A stretch of DNA of 64,000 bases from Chrysaora quinquecirrha (GCA_014526335.1 JACTAT010000262.1:311374-375373); one strand, 5' to 3'; counted from the stretch's first letter, positions 48,935-58,416 are shown. Numbers and translations are program-made. The notes: generated by a model not told the origin, from the letters alone.

Positions 48935-51900
48935 CTTCTTCTGTATCGTTGTCATTTTCTTCTTTAATTTCTTCTCTTCGTCTCCTTCTTCTTTGTCTTC
49001 GTCCTATTCTTCATCGTCTTCCCCTTCCATCATCGTCTTGCTGTTGTTCTTTTTATTATTATTTTTTTGTTTTTCTTTTTCTTCATCTTCAACTTCTTCT
49101 TCTTCAACTTCTTCATTAGGTTCCCGTGAGTTAAATACACACAAGCCTTTGATATTGACCTCAATACTCGGCTCATACAGTTCTAGTTTGAATTCTATCA
49201 ACTGTTGTACAAAACTTGTGGAAATATTTATCTTTGTGTTCGCCGTTCAAGACAACGCAAATAGCACAATATGCATAGAATGTTTATACTTCATCTTGCT
49301 CTTTTTAGGGAATTACAATCAAATAATCTTGCATACATCGAACCTGGCACGTTTACTGCTGTTAACAGAACAATAACAAACATGAACCGAATGTAAGTCG
49401 TATGTTTTCATTTCTATGCAGTGTGAGACTCTTTCGAAGATTCACATTTCTCAGATTGTTATTGTTAGACCAGTATGGCGACCGGCGACAGAAACATTGT
49501 ATAATTCAGTAATGACAAATCCATTATGAATTAAAATAAATTAAATGGCTAGACCATTAAGTTAATAAAATTTTCTTTTACTTTACTGGTCTAGCCGTTT
49601 AATTTATTTTGAATTTAAAATGGATTTGTCTTTTTGGATTTGCCACTACTGGATTTCACTTGATTATGATGTAGAAAGAATTGATAAAGATGCTCTGTCG
49701 TTTCTGATTAAACTGCTTTGTCGCTCTATTTATACAATGATTTTGGTCGCCGTAGTGGTCTTACAATTTATCTTGAAGCTTTGCTTCCTATTTCAACCTA
49801 TTTCTTGAATTCTCTGCATTTATTTCTATAATATAAATTTCAACTTATTAATTTGAAGAAATTCTTCTCAGATACCTACAAAACAACGAGCTGCATGAGT
49901 TACCTGTGGGGGATTTCGATAACTTATATATATATAGATTGTAAGTTTCAGTTTTTACTTCATTTTTTCATTGATATTATAGGCCAATGATTTGGTTAAC
50001 TCTTTTCAAATGCAGAAATGTACTTCGTCAGCTATTTTTATGCATTGCATTTACAGGACCCAGTTATTTTCGTGCCGCCATAAGATTTTGCCAAGCAGTT
50101 ACACGAGTGCAGCGCCATGATTTCTGTGGCGATCATTGCAATTACACTGAGACGCAACGGCAGCCCCTTCGCAGATTTGCGTCGCATTTGTTTTGTGAAA
50201 CAATAGAAAAACAAGGTTTCGGAGCGTCATGTATCGGATTGGCATGATTACACTGTGCCGCCGCGTCGCGTCTTGATTTTCATATCACCTCCAGAGCGAC
50301 CTGATTTTCAAGACGATCATACCGGATTAAGTCGTCATAATGTAACTGAAAGCCCTATCCGATACAAAATTCACGGCGCGACGGGGCATGCCGGCTTGGT
50401 GTAATTGGGGCCACAGTCTTTTTAAAGACAGCTATTAGGGAAAACAGAAGTGAACATTGCAAAACGGGAAATTCAACTCATGAAGACCAAAAGAATATAA
50501 AAATAATATTACTAATATTTTCTCCTGGAATACAAAACTTCTTCGAATTAAATTGTGAAACTTGCACGATTGTAGTAAGTAAGCGTACAGTTCGTTGATA
50601 TTTGTTATTGGTTGTTGTGAAGGGTTCAAAGTGCTAAAAAGTTTTAATATTGAGTCCAAATGAAGCCATTAGGCACCATATGAATGAGATTGCTATTGCA
50701 AGACTTCCAAAGCCCTTGTCTTCTTTCATTTCTTCTCTTCGTAGCCTTGTTCTTTGTCTTCGTCTAATTCTTCTTCTTCTTCTTCTTCTTCTTCTTCTGT
50801 ATCTTTGTGTTTTATTCTTTTATTTGTTCTCTTCGTCCCCTTCTTCTCTGTCTCCGTCTTATTCTTCTTCGTTTTCTTCTTTTTATCAAAACTGTAAAGA
50901 CATTGCTGTGTTATCTTGGAAGGAACATATTTCTTGCCAGACAGATTTGAAAAGCGAAATTTGAACGAGAAGCATTGGATGTTTGTCATTGAATAATTTC
51001 GCCAGGCCTTACGTCGGCCGGACTCCATATTACTAGTAACGGGTTTTTCCACAAGTGGCATACCACAGTGGATTGATTGGATTTTACCCCAGGACTGCAT
51101 TATCAGAAAACCAACGACAATTCCACTGAGCTAAAGAGTTCAGTGTAATCGTCGAGTAACTCTTCTAGTCATACAGCCCAAGGCTCTCCTCCTGTTCTGC
51201 TTTTGTGGCTATGTTGAGCCTTCTTCAGCACTAAAACTATTTACATATATTTATCATGAATGGCGTTGGCTTTCTGATCATGCAGTCTTGGGTTCAAATC
51301 CCATATGTTGTGGTATGCCACTTGTGCAAAAATCTATCCTAGTGTTAGCCATTCATGACAAATATATATAGTTATGGATGGTGCTGAAGAAGGCTCAACA
51401 TAGCCACAAAACAAACCGGAGGAGAGTCTTGACTCTATGACTTGGAGTTGGAGAGTTACCTGTTAATTTCCTTTAGCTCTATAGCTCAGTAGAAATGTCG
51501 TTGGCTGTCTAATCAAACAGTCCTGTTTCGAATCACATCTGTTGTGGTATGCCACTTGTGCAAAAATCTATCCTAGTGTTCGCCATTCATGACAAATATA
51601 TTACTAGTGATGGAAATGGTGATGAGGATTCTTGAAAAATCTGTTCATTTTTCAGATGGCTGCACAATAATAGAATAACGAAGGTCAAGTCCAATACATT
51701 TGTTAATATAACTGGATGCAACCAGTTGTAAGTTTTCTGTCAGATTTATTCTTGTGTTGTTTGTAAAAAAGTTTAATGTTTTTGATGTATTGCTTTTTAT
51801 TTCATTTCAACTCTGATTTTTTATCTCAAACTTTAATTAATTTTAGGTATCTCACTGGCAATAGTATTGAAAGAATCGAAGCAAATGGTTTTTCCAATGT

Positions 51901-54900
51901 CGCTTGTTCGTATACGTAAGTAAACTAATTACACAAGTGTACCCTGTACTTTGTATCTGTCAAAAAATTATCATACGCTGACACCCCAAACTGATACCAC
52001 TTTTAACTCTTTGTATGAATTTTTGTTCTTAGATAAATTTTCAATTTTGAAACTGGAGATAACAAACATATATATAATGAACCATAATAAAAAATATATA
52101 TGAATAAGTATGGTGCTATAGAGTGCTTAATATAGCCCAAATACAGAAGCGAAACGGGAGGAGAGACTTGGGCTGTATAATTTGGAGAGTTACTCGACGG
52201 TCTCATTGAGCGTTTTAACTCAGTGGAATTGTCGTTACCTCTCTGATCATGCAGTGTTGGGAAAAAATCTGTAATGAACTATCTTATTCGAAGTAGGGCA
52301 CCCAGAATGTAATAGCTTTAGAAATAGTTTCATATCCTTATCCACTGGCCAAACGATCAAACAGTGTTTATCAAACATTTGAAATTTGCTTATTAATTGA
52401 ACGTTTGCAAGCTTAAATAGGCAGAATTCCTTTTTTAAATTTTTTGCTTGATGCAAACACAAAATATTTGACGAGTATATTTTCGTGACTTGGCCAAACA
52501 TTTTGCTTGAAAAGCAAATTTCAAATGTTTGACAAACAATGTTTGATCGTTTGGCCATGGCTTTAGACAGCTATGAAGCCATCACACGCTTTCTTATGCA
52601 CGTGGTAAAAACTAAAAGATCTCTGCAACTTCACAAGCTCGTATTCTGATTTTTTTTTATTTCATTTCAGGTATATTGGAGGTACCTCATCGACGAATCC
52701 TCTGAAGACCATATCCTCACTTGCCTTCAACAAATTTTCTGGAGTGGATTTGTAAGTTATTTTGATTTTGTCTCCCTAAGATACGACAATCTTTGTCGAT
52801 GAAACGTTTATAATGCAACAGCCTTTTAAGAGCCCTCCTAATATCTGGACTGCCATTTGATAGGAGGGGGGATAGTCAAAGGGCTAAAGATTCAACGTAA
52901 AAGAGGCCTATAGACAGTCTTTTGATTGCTAGGGTGCCATATTCATACCCACCACCTTTGAAAATACAGAATTTTGGGGCATGTCTGACCATGGTCTACT
53001 TCATAGAAATCTAGGATAAACTTTTTCTACCATTTTTCCTGTGTATTTGTAGACGATGTTTCTAGTTTCTTTGCTATCGGACGTTTTCTTCTTAAACTAT
53101 TTACACCGGATAGCCGATACACGGTCAATGTTTCGATGGGGCCAATTTGAGGTCAACTGACAATTTTTTCTATGACAAGTGCACTTTTTCAAAAATTGGC
53201 ATGCCAGTTATTCAACAAATACATTTGTCATAGAAAAAAGTGTCATATGTAAAAATTGCTCGTGTAGATGACTTGACAAGTGGACTTGACTATTTTTCTA
53301 ATACTGATGATTAAGAATCAGAATTTTCCAAGAAAATTGTCATTGAAAATTGCTCGTGGAACGTCTGCTTAGAACTTGTCAAAGATAGCTCTTCTTTAAT
53401 CTACATGAGCATGGAAACTTGCCAGAGAAAATTGTCATTGAAAATTGCTCATGGAACGTCTGCTTAGAGCTTGTCAAAGATAGCTCTTCGTTAATCTACA
53501 TGAGCAAGGAAACTTGCCAGAAAAAATTGTCATTGAAAATTGCTCGTGGAACGTCTGCTTAGAGCTTGTCAAAGATAGCTCTTCTTTAATCTACATGAGC
53601 AAGGAAACTTGCCACAGAAAATGGTCGTAGAAAATTAACACGAGAACATTATTTTTTGCAATGCAATGTATGAAATATGTTTCCATGTCTTCTAGCTTAA
53701 AGGTTTTCGAACATTGTGATTCAGCTAGATTTGTTCTTGTAACATGTAGCTATCTTTCGTTTTTAGGCATTTGAATAATATTCAGATCACAACGATTTAC
53801 AAGAATACGTTTTCTGATGTGACTCTAAGAGATTTGTAAGTGTTTTTAAGAACAAAGTTCTTAGGTTAACCTAGCACTTCTTAGGTTCTACCAGAATTCA
53901 TGAGAATTAACTCGATCGAAATTATCATTCTGGTCCCGGTTTGAAAAAAATCCCTTGGTCCCTGGAGTTTTGTGCGATAATTTTTCAGATTGATAGTCAA
54001 GCGGATTGATATGGAGGGTTTTATCTGATCCCCGTTTCCCGATGTTCCCTCGTTCCCTTTCAATTTTGGTCATGTTTCCTTGTTCCCTGGATACATTTTG
54101 CATGCTCCCAGGTTCCATGAAACCACTAAACGCACCTCATATTTGCTTTCCAGCTCATTTTATGAAGCTGTTATTTTATCATTCTATGACTTTTTCTTTA
54201 CAGGAAATTGGAGAGCAGTAGTATCACGACTCTTGAAGAAAAAGCTTTTCATGTTTCAATCAGTCGTTATCTGTGAGTTTTATAGCAATTAACAATCAGC
54301 TCTTAATATAATTTCTATAGGGCTCGGCTAAACATTGTTCGTCAAACATCTGAAATTTGGCTTCTGAAAATGCCACGTCACGTTCTGCCACGTCACGAAA
54401 CAACGCTTGTAATTTTTTTTCGTTTGAGAAGCAGAAAGAATTCGAATGCCATCTGTCGTGGTATGCCACTTATGGAAAAATCTATCCTATGCTCACCATA
54501 CTTGACAGTAATGTAATTATGTACTGTATGATGCTGAAGAAGGCTCAACACAACCGAAACACAAAAGAATCAAACTGGATGAAAGCCTTGGGCTGTATGA
54601 TTTTGAGAGTTACTCAGCAATTTGATTGAGCTCTATAGCTCAATGGAAACATTGTTGGCTTTCTGCCCATGCAGACCTCGTTTGAATCCCATCTATAGTG
54701 GTATGCCACTTGTGGAAAAATCTATCCTAGTGTTCACCATTCATGACAAATATGAACAAATATGTATGGTGCCGAAGAAGGCCCAACAGAGCTGCAACAC
54801 AAAAATTTCAAACTGGAGTAGACCCTGGCAAGCCTTGGGCTGTACGACTTGGAGAGTTACCCGTTGATTTCATTGAGCTTAGCCCAGTGGAAACGTCGTT

Positions 54901-57900
54901 GGCTCTCTGGTCAAGCAGTCCATGTGCGAATCCCATTAATTGTGGTTTGCCACTTGTGGAAAAATCTATCCTAGTGCTCACCATTCATGACAAATATGTA
55001 TTAAAAGTATTTGTATGTTGCTAATTTATGTTATTTTTGGGCCTTGATTGAATTTGCTGAATCGCTAACTTGAAACCAGACGAGATATCTCTTTTTTTCA
55101 GCAAGCTGAATAACAACAAGATTCAAAGTATCGGAGCACAGATGTTTACGTCTCCTTCGACAGTTACTGAATTGTAAGTTGTGCTTTACATTTTATGCTG
55201 CTAAAACAGCTTAAGCTTTGCGTAATTGAAAATTGAAATGTTTTGAGATGGTATTGTTGGTGACCTCAGCCTTGAGGTTCGAGGTCCAGGTTCGAGCCCT
55301 GATCCAGGTTCGAGACCAGATCCAGGTTTGAGTGTCACAAAAAATTTTTGTGGCTGTGGTACATTTTGTACTTTGTTGGTAATAACAAGTGTTTGGCTTG
55401 ACCACTATTTACCATTACCCGTTAAGTTAATTTTCAAGTGATAATGCGTTGATACTTGGTCCCAGGTTCGAGTGCCACCAAAAATTTGTGTAGCAAATTC
55501 GTTTGTGGTGGATTTTGTGTGTAATTTGTTGGAAATAACAAACATTTTCATTCAACTAGAAATTCATCGGCGGTTCAGATGATTTTTGAAGACTATTGTG
55601 TCAACATCACAAGGATTAACGATCAACCTTCTTGTCTTTTCAGGCATTTATACAGCAACCAAATACGTGCACTTCATGAAACGTCTTTCAATGGTGTGAC
55701 AATAAGTACATTACTGTAAGTATTTCAAAATTACGAACAATAGTGGAAACATGTTTGGACATACTTAAAGCTTTTTTTGTCTGACACTCCTCAATAATTG
55801 TTGCTGTTATTTTGCTTTGAAACTTTGTAATGCCAAGTTGTTGTGGGATATTCTGATTTGAAAACTGTCTATATTTTCAGTGACATGGACACAAATAAAT
55901 TGGTTGCGCTTCCATCAAAGGCATTCAGTCCTCTTACTGCTCTAAAGAAATTGTAAGTAAATTATAGCGTTTATCAGATAATTTTACCAATTTTATGAGA
56001 CCTTTACTCTGAATATCACGAACGAAGTCTACTGAAACCCCCGAACTTGATTTGGGGTTGGTTTGTAAGCACCCAAGAGATTTTCTCGTCAACGTTACGT
56101 TATTCACCTTTACACGCTAAAACGGGCAACAAAAGTTGGTCAATTTTCTACCAAGCTTTAAGAAAGCAGTCTGTGCATGGGAACGTTTACTCTTTTTGGC
56201 AGCATGTGGGGTTGCCGTTTTTGGTAGCTTCCTCCTAAATTTTTAATTCATTGTTTGAAAAAAGGACTCTAGAAACGTTGTCAATGGGAATCAGCCAGCA
56301 ATTTTATTGAGCTATAGTCTTGGATATAAGTTTAAGTACGCTGTGGTCCTTTGTATTCTTGTTCATTTCTGCTATGATGCCTTTGTATACAAATATATAC
56401 AGGGTGGCCCAAAAGAAAGGGACCCCTTTAGGTAAATAATTTCTGTATAAATTTTCTCAAGGAGGAATTTTATCAAATTTATAACAGGTAAGTCAAGTGC
56501 GCTATCGTGTAGAAATATGCTGGTGATAAGAGCTTCCATCTTGGCACAATCGGACATCAAATTCATGATGTCCAAAACCAGCTGTTTATATTCCATCATT
56601 GAGTACTGTACTGCAATCGTGCGTGAAGGAGAATCATTATCCCAGAGTAAAATTGTCACAACCATTAATGTATGGTCAGTCATATTAAAGAAGTGTATTG
56701 AACAGGATTGAGGGCATTTTGAATATCCTTTGACTGAAAGAATGAGTTATTGATTTTTCTGTTTTGTTGCTTAAGGATTATGTAAGGGTACAAAGTTGCA
56801 TATTTTGTTACAGTACGTTTTTGGATTGTAAAGTTTTAAAGTCAATTTATTCAGAGATACTAACCCATATCATCATGATATTTACATGATATATCTCACT
56901 TGAGTCGAATGTCATGTAGTATTAATTTGATGAAATTCCAACTTAAGAATAAATTATTAATAAATTATTTAGTTAGGGGGTCCCTTTTTTTGGGCCACCC
57001 TGTATATCCTGAAATTCAAATAAGAACCAATATTGTATATTTTAACTTAACGATTTTAACATCTCAAAATTACTTCGATTTTTGAAGAGCTAGGTATTTT
57101 TCCCGATGTTTTTTCTTTCCTTAATATTTTGTCCAACACTGTATTTTGAGCATCAAAAGAGGTTCAGATCCCATCCTTTTGACTATGCCACTTGCTGAAA
57201 TGGTTTTGTTTCTTCCGCAGGGATTTGTCCTCGAATGAGCTGACCAGTTTGGCTTATGGTTCAATAACATCGATGTCATCATTGCAGGAATTGTAAGCAA
57301 AATCATTTTTAATTTTAAGAAGTTTGAATGTGCATTCTTGTATCATATTCATAGAAACTATACAGACATGATAAGCTTTTGGAGGTAGGTTAGAACCGTC
57401 AGCCAATTTTGATATTTTTTCTTTTTTAAAAATGAGCTAATGAACCTATTTCAGGTAATTGATTAAAACTTTACTTGAATTTATATATCTCTTATATTAC
57501 CATTTAGCTTTTCTGTAACTGGCTTGTTTTTCAGTTTACATTGTAATTTTATAATTTTTGTTGTAGACCATGCACAGTATCACACGATATAGTCTCGAAT
57601 TATAAAAATAAGTATCAGTAAAAAATCGTTAATGATCAATGCGTGATTTTTCTTCTGTTTATTTTAGGTATATGCAAAACAATAACTTATCTACACTGGT
57701 TGCAAGAGTTTTTGAAAATTCAACTGCATTGAAGATTGTGTAAGTAAAGTAGCCCAAGTATAATTTTCTTTATAAGGCGTTTGACAGTGAAAGTGACTGC
57801 AGGTGGGAGTTTTTCACTTCAGCTGGCCTGAGCCCTTAGAGAATCTAAAAACTTTGAGAGGGCTCCACATCGAATACATATTTTTGTTTTAAAGTATTTT

Positions 57901-58416
57901 AATCACTTTGGTCCTGAAGACTGATTCTCTTGTATTTTACAGACAACTTCAGAACAACAAAATAAATCGAATAGAAGATGCAGCATTCAATTTTTCAACC
58001 ACTCCAGCTATTGAGCAAATGTAAGTCAAGCACGTTGATTCAAGTTGAGCAGTGATTGCTTTAAAGTTTAAACAGTGCAGTCTACTTAAAAATTTTTTTT
58101 GTCCCGCAGAAATCTGGAAAATAATCAGATCAAGCACTGCCCAAATGTTGGAGACCTACCTACGTTGAAGACATTGTAAGTTGTTTGGTTTCCTCTAAAA
58201 ATGCTTCATTAGACCTTTAAAAAGGCTTGATTTGCCTTAAGTTAATTCTATATATCTTCTTGGTCAACTTCGCTGACGCTAGCAGTACTTGATTTACTGC
58301 TACCAATTTTCTCCATACAAATCCAAGTTTACATTATTTTGTAGGAGGCTTGCAAATAATTTGTTGCAGACTATTGGACAAGATGCATTCATGCAGTTGA
58401 CAGGAATTACAAGCTT
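32304..58416 (+). CDS. Secreted or cell-surface leucine-rich-repeat protein with 36 single-LRR exons (3' end missing)
   Basis: The first coding exon is 32304-32578 and is followed by 36 LRR exons; the last ends at 58416. Together they give 2894 nt, about 964 residues, with no stop. Layout: signal peptide (about 1-26), Tyr/Trp-rich segment (27-70), cysteine cap (75-90), then LRRs to the end. The ATG at 32304 is preferred over the in-frame ATG at 32226 because it puts ALLLLILFITQV in a normal signal-peptide position. All introns are in phase 2 and most LRR exons are 72 nt. One LRR per phase-2 exon is known from LRR-containing GPCRs (LGR family) and some other extracellular LRR proteins. Without the C terminus, a receptor, an adhesion protein and a matrix protein all remain possible. 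No C-terminal cap, membrane segment or GPCR domain is visible before the gap. Confidence 0.92.
33190..40056 (+). CDS. LRR exons 1-11
   Basis: Exons: 33190-33258, 33688-33759, 33920-33985, 34946-35017, 36087-36155, 36632-36703, 37424-37507, 37958-38029, 38492-38563, 38858-38929, 39979-40056. Each encodes one repeat of the form xLxxNxIxxIxxxxFxxLxxLxxL, for example ISNNEINYIAPGAF and LNNNKLKTLTADAF. The leucine codon is split by each phase-2 intron (most often TT or CT, then G or A). The first unit is less regular (VHIYNKPDIKEI) and follows the cysteine cap. Unit 7 is long at 28 codons. Confidence 0.93.
33380..33450 (+). repeat. SINE-like tRNA module fragment
   Basis: ATCTACAGCTCAGTAGAAAC followed by GTGTTGGCTCTCTCTGATCA matches the tRNA-like head of the SINE family seen at 51040-51605. 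It lies in the first LRR intron. Confidence 0.45.
34080..34740. mobile_element. Long-armed inverted-repeat element
   Basis: The left arm (AAATTTTCAAAATCTCGAAA, then TATAGAGTTTTT) matches the inverted right arm (AAAAAACTCGATATCTTAAA, then GTTTTGAAAATTTC). The similarity extends about 100 bp inward. Nested inside are copies of TTCATATGAGCC in both orientations (about 34310-34560), so a second element probably inserted into the first. It lies in the intron before exon 34946-35017. Confidence 0.6.
35030..35357. repeat. Tandem duplication, about 169 bp period
   Basis: TTATTCTGACGTTATTCGTT occurs at about 35038 and 35207. Each copy runs on to a matching end, TTAGGATACACGC. Point differences and small indels separate the copies. 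Confidence 0.8.
35360..35760. mobile_element. Element with ATAAGGAACC inverted ends
   Basis: It starts TTTATTTATAAGGAACCTAT and ends near GGTTCCTTATAAAGTGGTTC. A similar arrangement occurs at 41145-41495. It is related in layout to the TAAGCAAC elements at 21106-21640 and 58720-59095. Confidence 0.45.
35778..36035. mobile_element. Family C dispersed element
   Basis: It carries GTCTTTTTCGTCTGACAC, GAGTAAAAACGTCAGAAACA and AATGAACTCTTTCTGTCTTC motifs shared with the copies at 19828-20175 and 39045-39360. Confidence 0.6.
36269..36526. mobile_element. Family B palindromic MITE
   Basis: The left end GGCCAAACTAGGAAACATGT mirrors the right end ATGTTTCCTAGTTTAGCC. GCGCGCGA and GCGCGCGACAAAATTT-type modules lie within. 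Further copies are at 43424-43714 and 62921-63132. Confidence 0.75.
36960..37340 (-). mobile_element. tRNA-derived SINE units, minus strand
   Basis: Two units read in reverse orientation. Each has the complement of the tRNA-like head (GACGATTCCACTGAGCTGTA near 37035, GATGATTCCACTAAGCTAAA near 37268) and of GAGAGTTACTCGACG. They are the inverse of the family at 51040-51605. Confidence 0.6.
38066..38460. repeat. GAT-rich trinucleotide tract
   Basis: About 390 bp of (GAT)n interrupted by short variants and by a repeated block of about 100 bp (GATGGTGCTGATGATGACGA occurs twice). It fills the intron between LRR exons 37958-38029 and 38492-38563. Long open frames across it in either direction are low-complexity artefacts. 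Confidence 0.95.
39045..39360. mobile_element. Family C dispersed element
   Basis: It carries CCTCAGAGTATAAACGTCAG, GGCGGAATTTACACCCAGAT and CGAAATGCACCAATCA motifs of the family. It lies in the intron before exon 39979-40056. Confidence 0.65.
40090..40860. repeat. (CTAA)n tetranucleotide array, about 770 bp
   Basis: A long CTAA array with CCAA and CTTA variants, itself organised in higher-order blocks, in the intron after LRR exon 39979-40056. Confidence 0.98.
41145..41495. mobile_element. Element with TATAAGGAAC inverted ends
   Basis: It starts GTATAAGGAACCTTTGGTC and ends GTTCCTTATAAAGGTGTTCC. It matches the element at 35360-35760 in its ends and in the CTGGAGTTCCTTAT-like internal motif. 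Confidence 0.5.
41618..47288 (+). CDS. LRR exons 12-19
   Basis: Exons: 41618-41698, 42330-42383, 43090-43161, 44130-44207, 44960-45052, 45191-45262, 46226-46291, 47217-47288. Units 12 and 13 are atypical. Unit 12 (27 codons) ends in QVYYT in place of a leucine. Unit 13 has only 18 codons and no NxI motif (RKPDFKPFYRTTAI), so the superhelix may have a break or insertion here. Unit 16 (31 codons) has an expanded middle (LANQLSPGNGIQYVPDA). Regular units such as LQGNKITYIENGSF and LQSNRILAIEDGSF follow. Confidence 0.9.
43424..43714. mobile_element. Family B palindromic MITE
   Basis: The left end CTAAACTAGGAGACATGTCG mirrors the right end CGACATGTCTCCTAGTTTAG. The interior contains GAGACAATAGAAACATTT repeats and ATGTTTAGC, as in the copy at 36269-36526. 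Confidence 0.8.
44514..44790. mobile_element. Family A palindromic MITE
   Basis: It begins TAAGGCCCTGGTCAAAGAGT and contains CATTGTTTGTCAAACATTT. Its 3' arm is diverged (GTTTCAACGTTTTGCGAGGA). Confidence 0.65.
45590..45629. repeat. Perfect 18-bp-arm hairpin
   Basis: The left arm TTTGGTTTTTATAGATGT and its exact inverted copy are separated by four A residues. It lies in the LRR intron between exons 45191-45262 and 46226-46291. Confidence 0.9.
45878..46080. mobile_element. Family A palindromic MITE (diverged)
   Basis: It is bounded by TAAGACCCTGGCCAAACGAG and GGTAAGGGCCTTAG, with reduced internal modules. Confidence 0.6.
46512..47083. repeat. CTT/CAT-rich polypyrimidine tract
   Basis: About 570 bp of interrupted (TTC)n with TCATCATC segments on the coding strand, in the intron before LRR exon 47217-47288. 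The Lys-rich open frame on the minus strand is a low-complexity artefact. Confidence 0.95.
47706..53835 (+). CDS. LRR exons 20-28
   Basis: Exons: 47706-47777, 47885-47956, 49309-49392, 49872-49940, 51656-51727, 51847-51915, 52671-52751, 53767-53835, and the exon after this block at 54204. This entry therefore spans the eight exons 20-27, and exon 28 belongs to the next block. Units read LQSNLIDKIPDVAF, LSGNKIGRLLKTHL, LQNNELHELPVGDF, LHNNRITKVKSNTF, LTGNSIERIEANGF. The unit at 52671-52751 (27 codons) has GGTSSTNPLKTISSLAF and lacks the usual asparagine ladder position. Several units carry N-glycosylation sequons such as NIT. Confidence 0.9.
47990..49118. repeat. Long (CTT)n-type polypyrimidine tract
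   Basis: About 1.1 kb of nearly pure pyrimidine on the + strand. It is built of TTCTTCTTC with CCT and TTT variants and recurring blocks such as ATTTCTTCTCTTCGTC. It fills the intron between LRR exons 47885-47956 and 49309-49392. The long Leu/Phe/Ser open frames across it are artefacts. Confidence 0.97.
49465..49764. mobile_element. Nested inverted-repeat element (MITE)
   Basis: The outer ends GTTAGACCAGTATGGCGACC and the inverse of GGTCGCCGTAGTGGTCTTAC match. Inside, 49514-49630 forms a second inverted repeat whose arm begins GACAAATCCATTATGAATTA and ends TGGCTAGACC. Non-coding, intronic. Confidence 0.7.
50722..50880. repeat. CTT-rich tract
   Basis: A shorter pyrimidine tract sharing ATTTCTTCTCTTCGT and TTTGTCTTCGTC blocks with 47990-49118, probably the same repeat copied into a neighbouring intron. 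Confidence 0.9.
51040..51605. mobile_element. tRNA-derived SINE units, inverted pair plus tandem
   Basis: 51040-51230 reads in minus orientation and is followed by plus-strand units. The + units have CTATAGCTCAGTAGAAATGT, a perfect-looking D-arm/box A, then a box-B-like GGGTTCAAATCC (near 51290) or TTTCGAATC. The body is GGTATGCCACTTGTGCAAAA, ATCTATCCTAGTG and CATTCATGACAAATAT. Confidence 0.7.
52090..52262 (+). mobile_element. tRNA-derived SINE, truncated copy
   Basis: It contains GAGGAGAGACTTGGGCTGTA, GAGAGTTACTCGACGGTCTC and the tRNA-like head TTTTAACTCAGTGGAATTGT, and it ends at CATGCAGTGTTGGG. Confidence 0.6.
52343..52565. mobile_element. Family A palindromic MITE
   Basis: The left end is ACTGGCCAAACGATCAAACA and the right end TGTTTGATCGTTTGGCCATG. 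The arms are well conserved and the centre is short. Confidence 0.75.
53341..53615. repeat. Three tandem 95-bp units
   Basis: Units start at 53341, 53436 and 53531 (CATTGAAAATTGCTCGTGGA) and differ at only a few positions. The third is incomplete. Upstream at 53150-53260 lies a palindromic segment around TTTTTCTATGACAAGTGCAC. Confidence 0.9.
54204..58416 (+). CDS. LRR exons 28-36 (last ones before the gap)
   Basis: Exons: 54204-54272, 55102-55173, 55644-55715, 55881-55952, 57221-57292, 57668-57739, 57943-58020, 58110-58175, 58345-58416. Units include LNNNKIQSIGAQMF, LYSNQIRALHETSF, LSSNELTSLAYGSI, MQNNNLSTLVARVF, LENNQIKHCPNVGD and LANNLLQTIGQDAF. The last exon ends with GTATGT in phase 2, so at least one more exon is expected. 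An acceptor-like site at 58479 opens a frame that stops after about 38 codons and does not look like an LRR, so I did not include it. Confidence 0.92.
54320..54412. mobile_element. Family A MITE fragment
   Basis: It carries CTAAACATTGTTCGTCAAAC and GCCACGTCACGAAACAACGC, the 5' half of the element only. Confidence 0.5.
54430..54995 (+). mobile_element. Tandem tRNA-derived SINE units
   Basis: About two and a half head-to-tail units with a period near 250 bp. tRNA-like heads lie near 54628 (CTCTATAGCTCAATGGAAAC) and 54878 (GAGCTTAGCCCAGTGGAAAC). Each is followed by a box-B-like motif and GGTATGCCACTTGTGGAAAA or a variant of it. Confidence 0.7.
56400..57002. mobile_element. Mariner-like MITE, 603 bp, TA target duplication
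   Basis: The left end CAGGGTGGCCCAAAAGAAAG continues GGACCCC. The right end is its inverted copy (GGGGTCCCTTTTTTTGGGCC followed by ACCCTG). Both ends are flanked by TA (56398-56399 and 57003-57004), the target duplication of Tc1/mariner transposons. No transposase is encoded, so it depends on an element elsewhere. It lies in the LRR intron between exons 55881-55952 and 57221-57292. Confidence 0.88.

Noticed and set aside
48029..49119. Open frames of 200-312 codons rich in Leu, Phe and Ser
   Set aside because: They run through a (CTT)n polypyrimidine tract that lacks stop codons by composition. They lie in an intron between two LRR exons.
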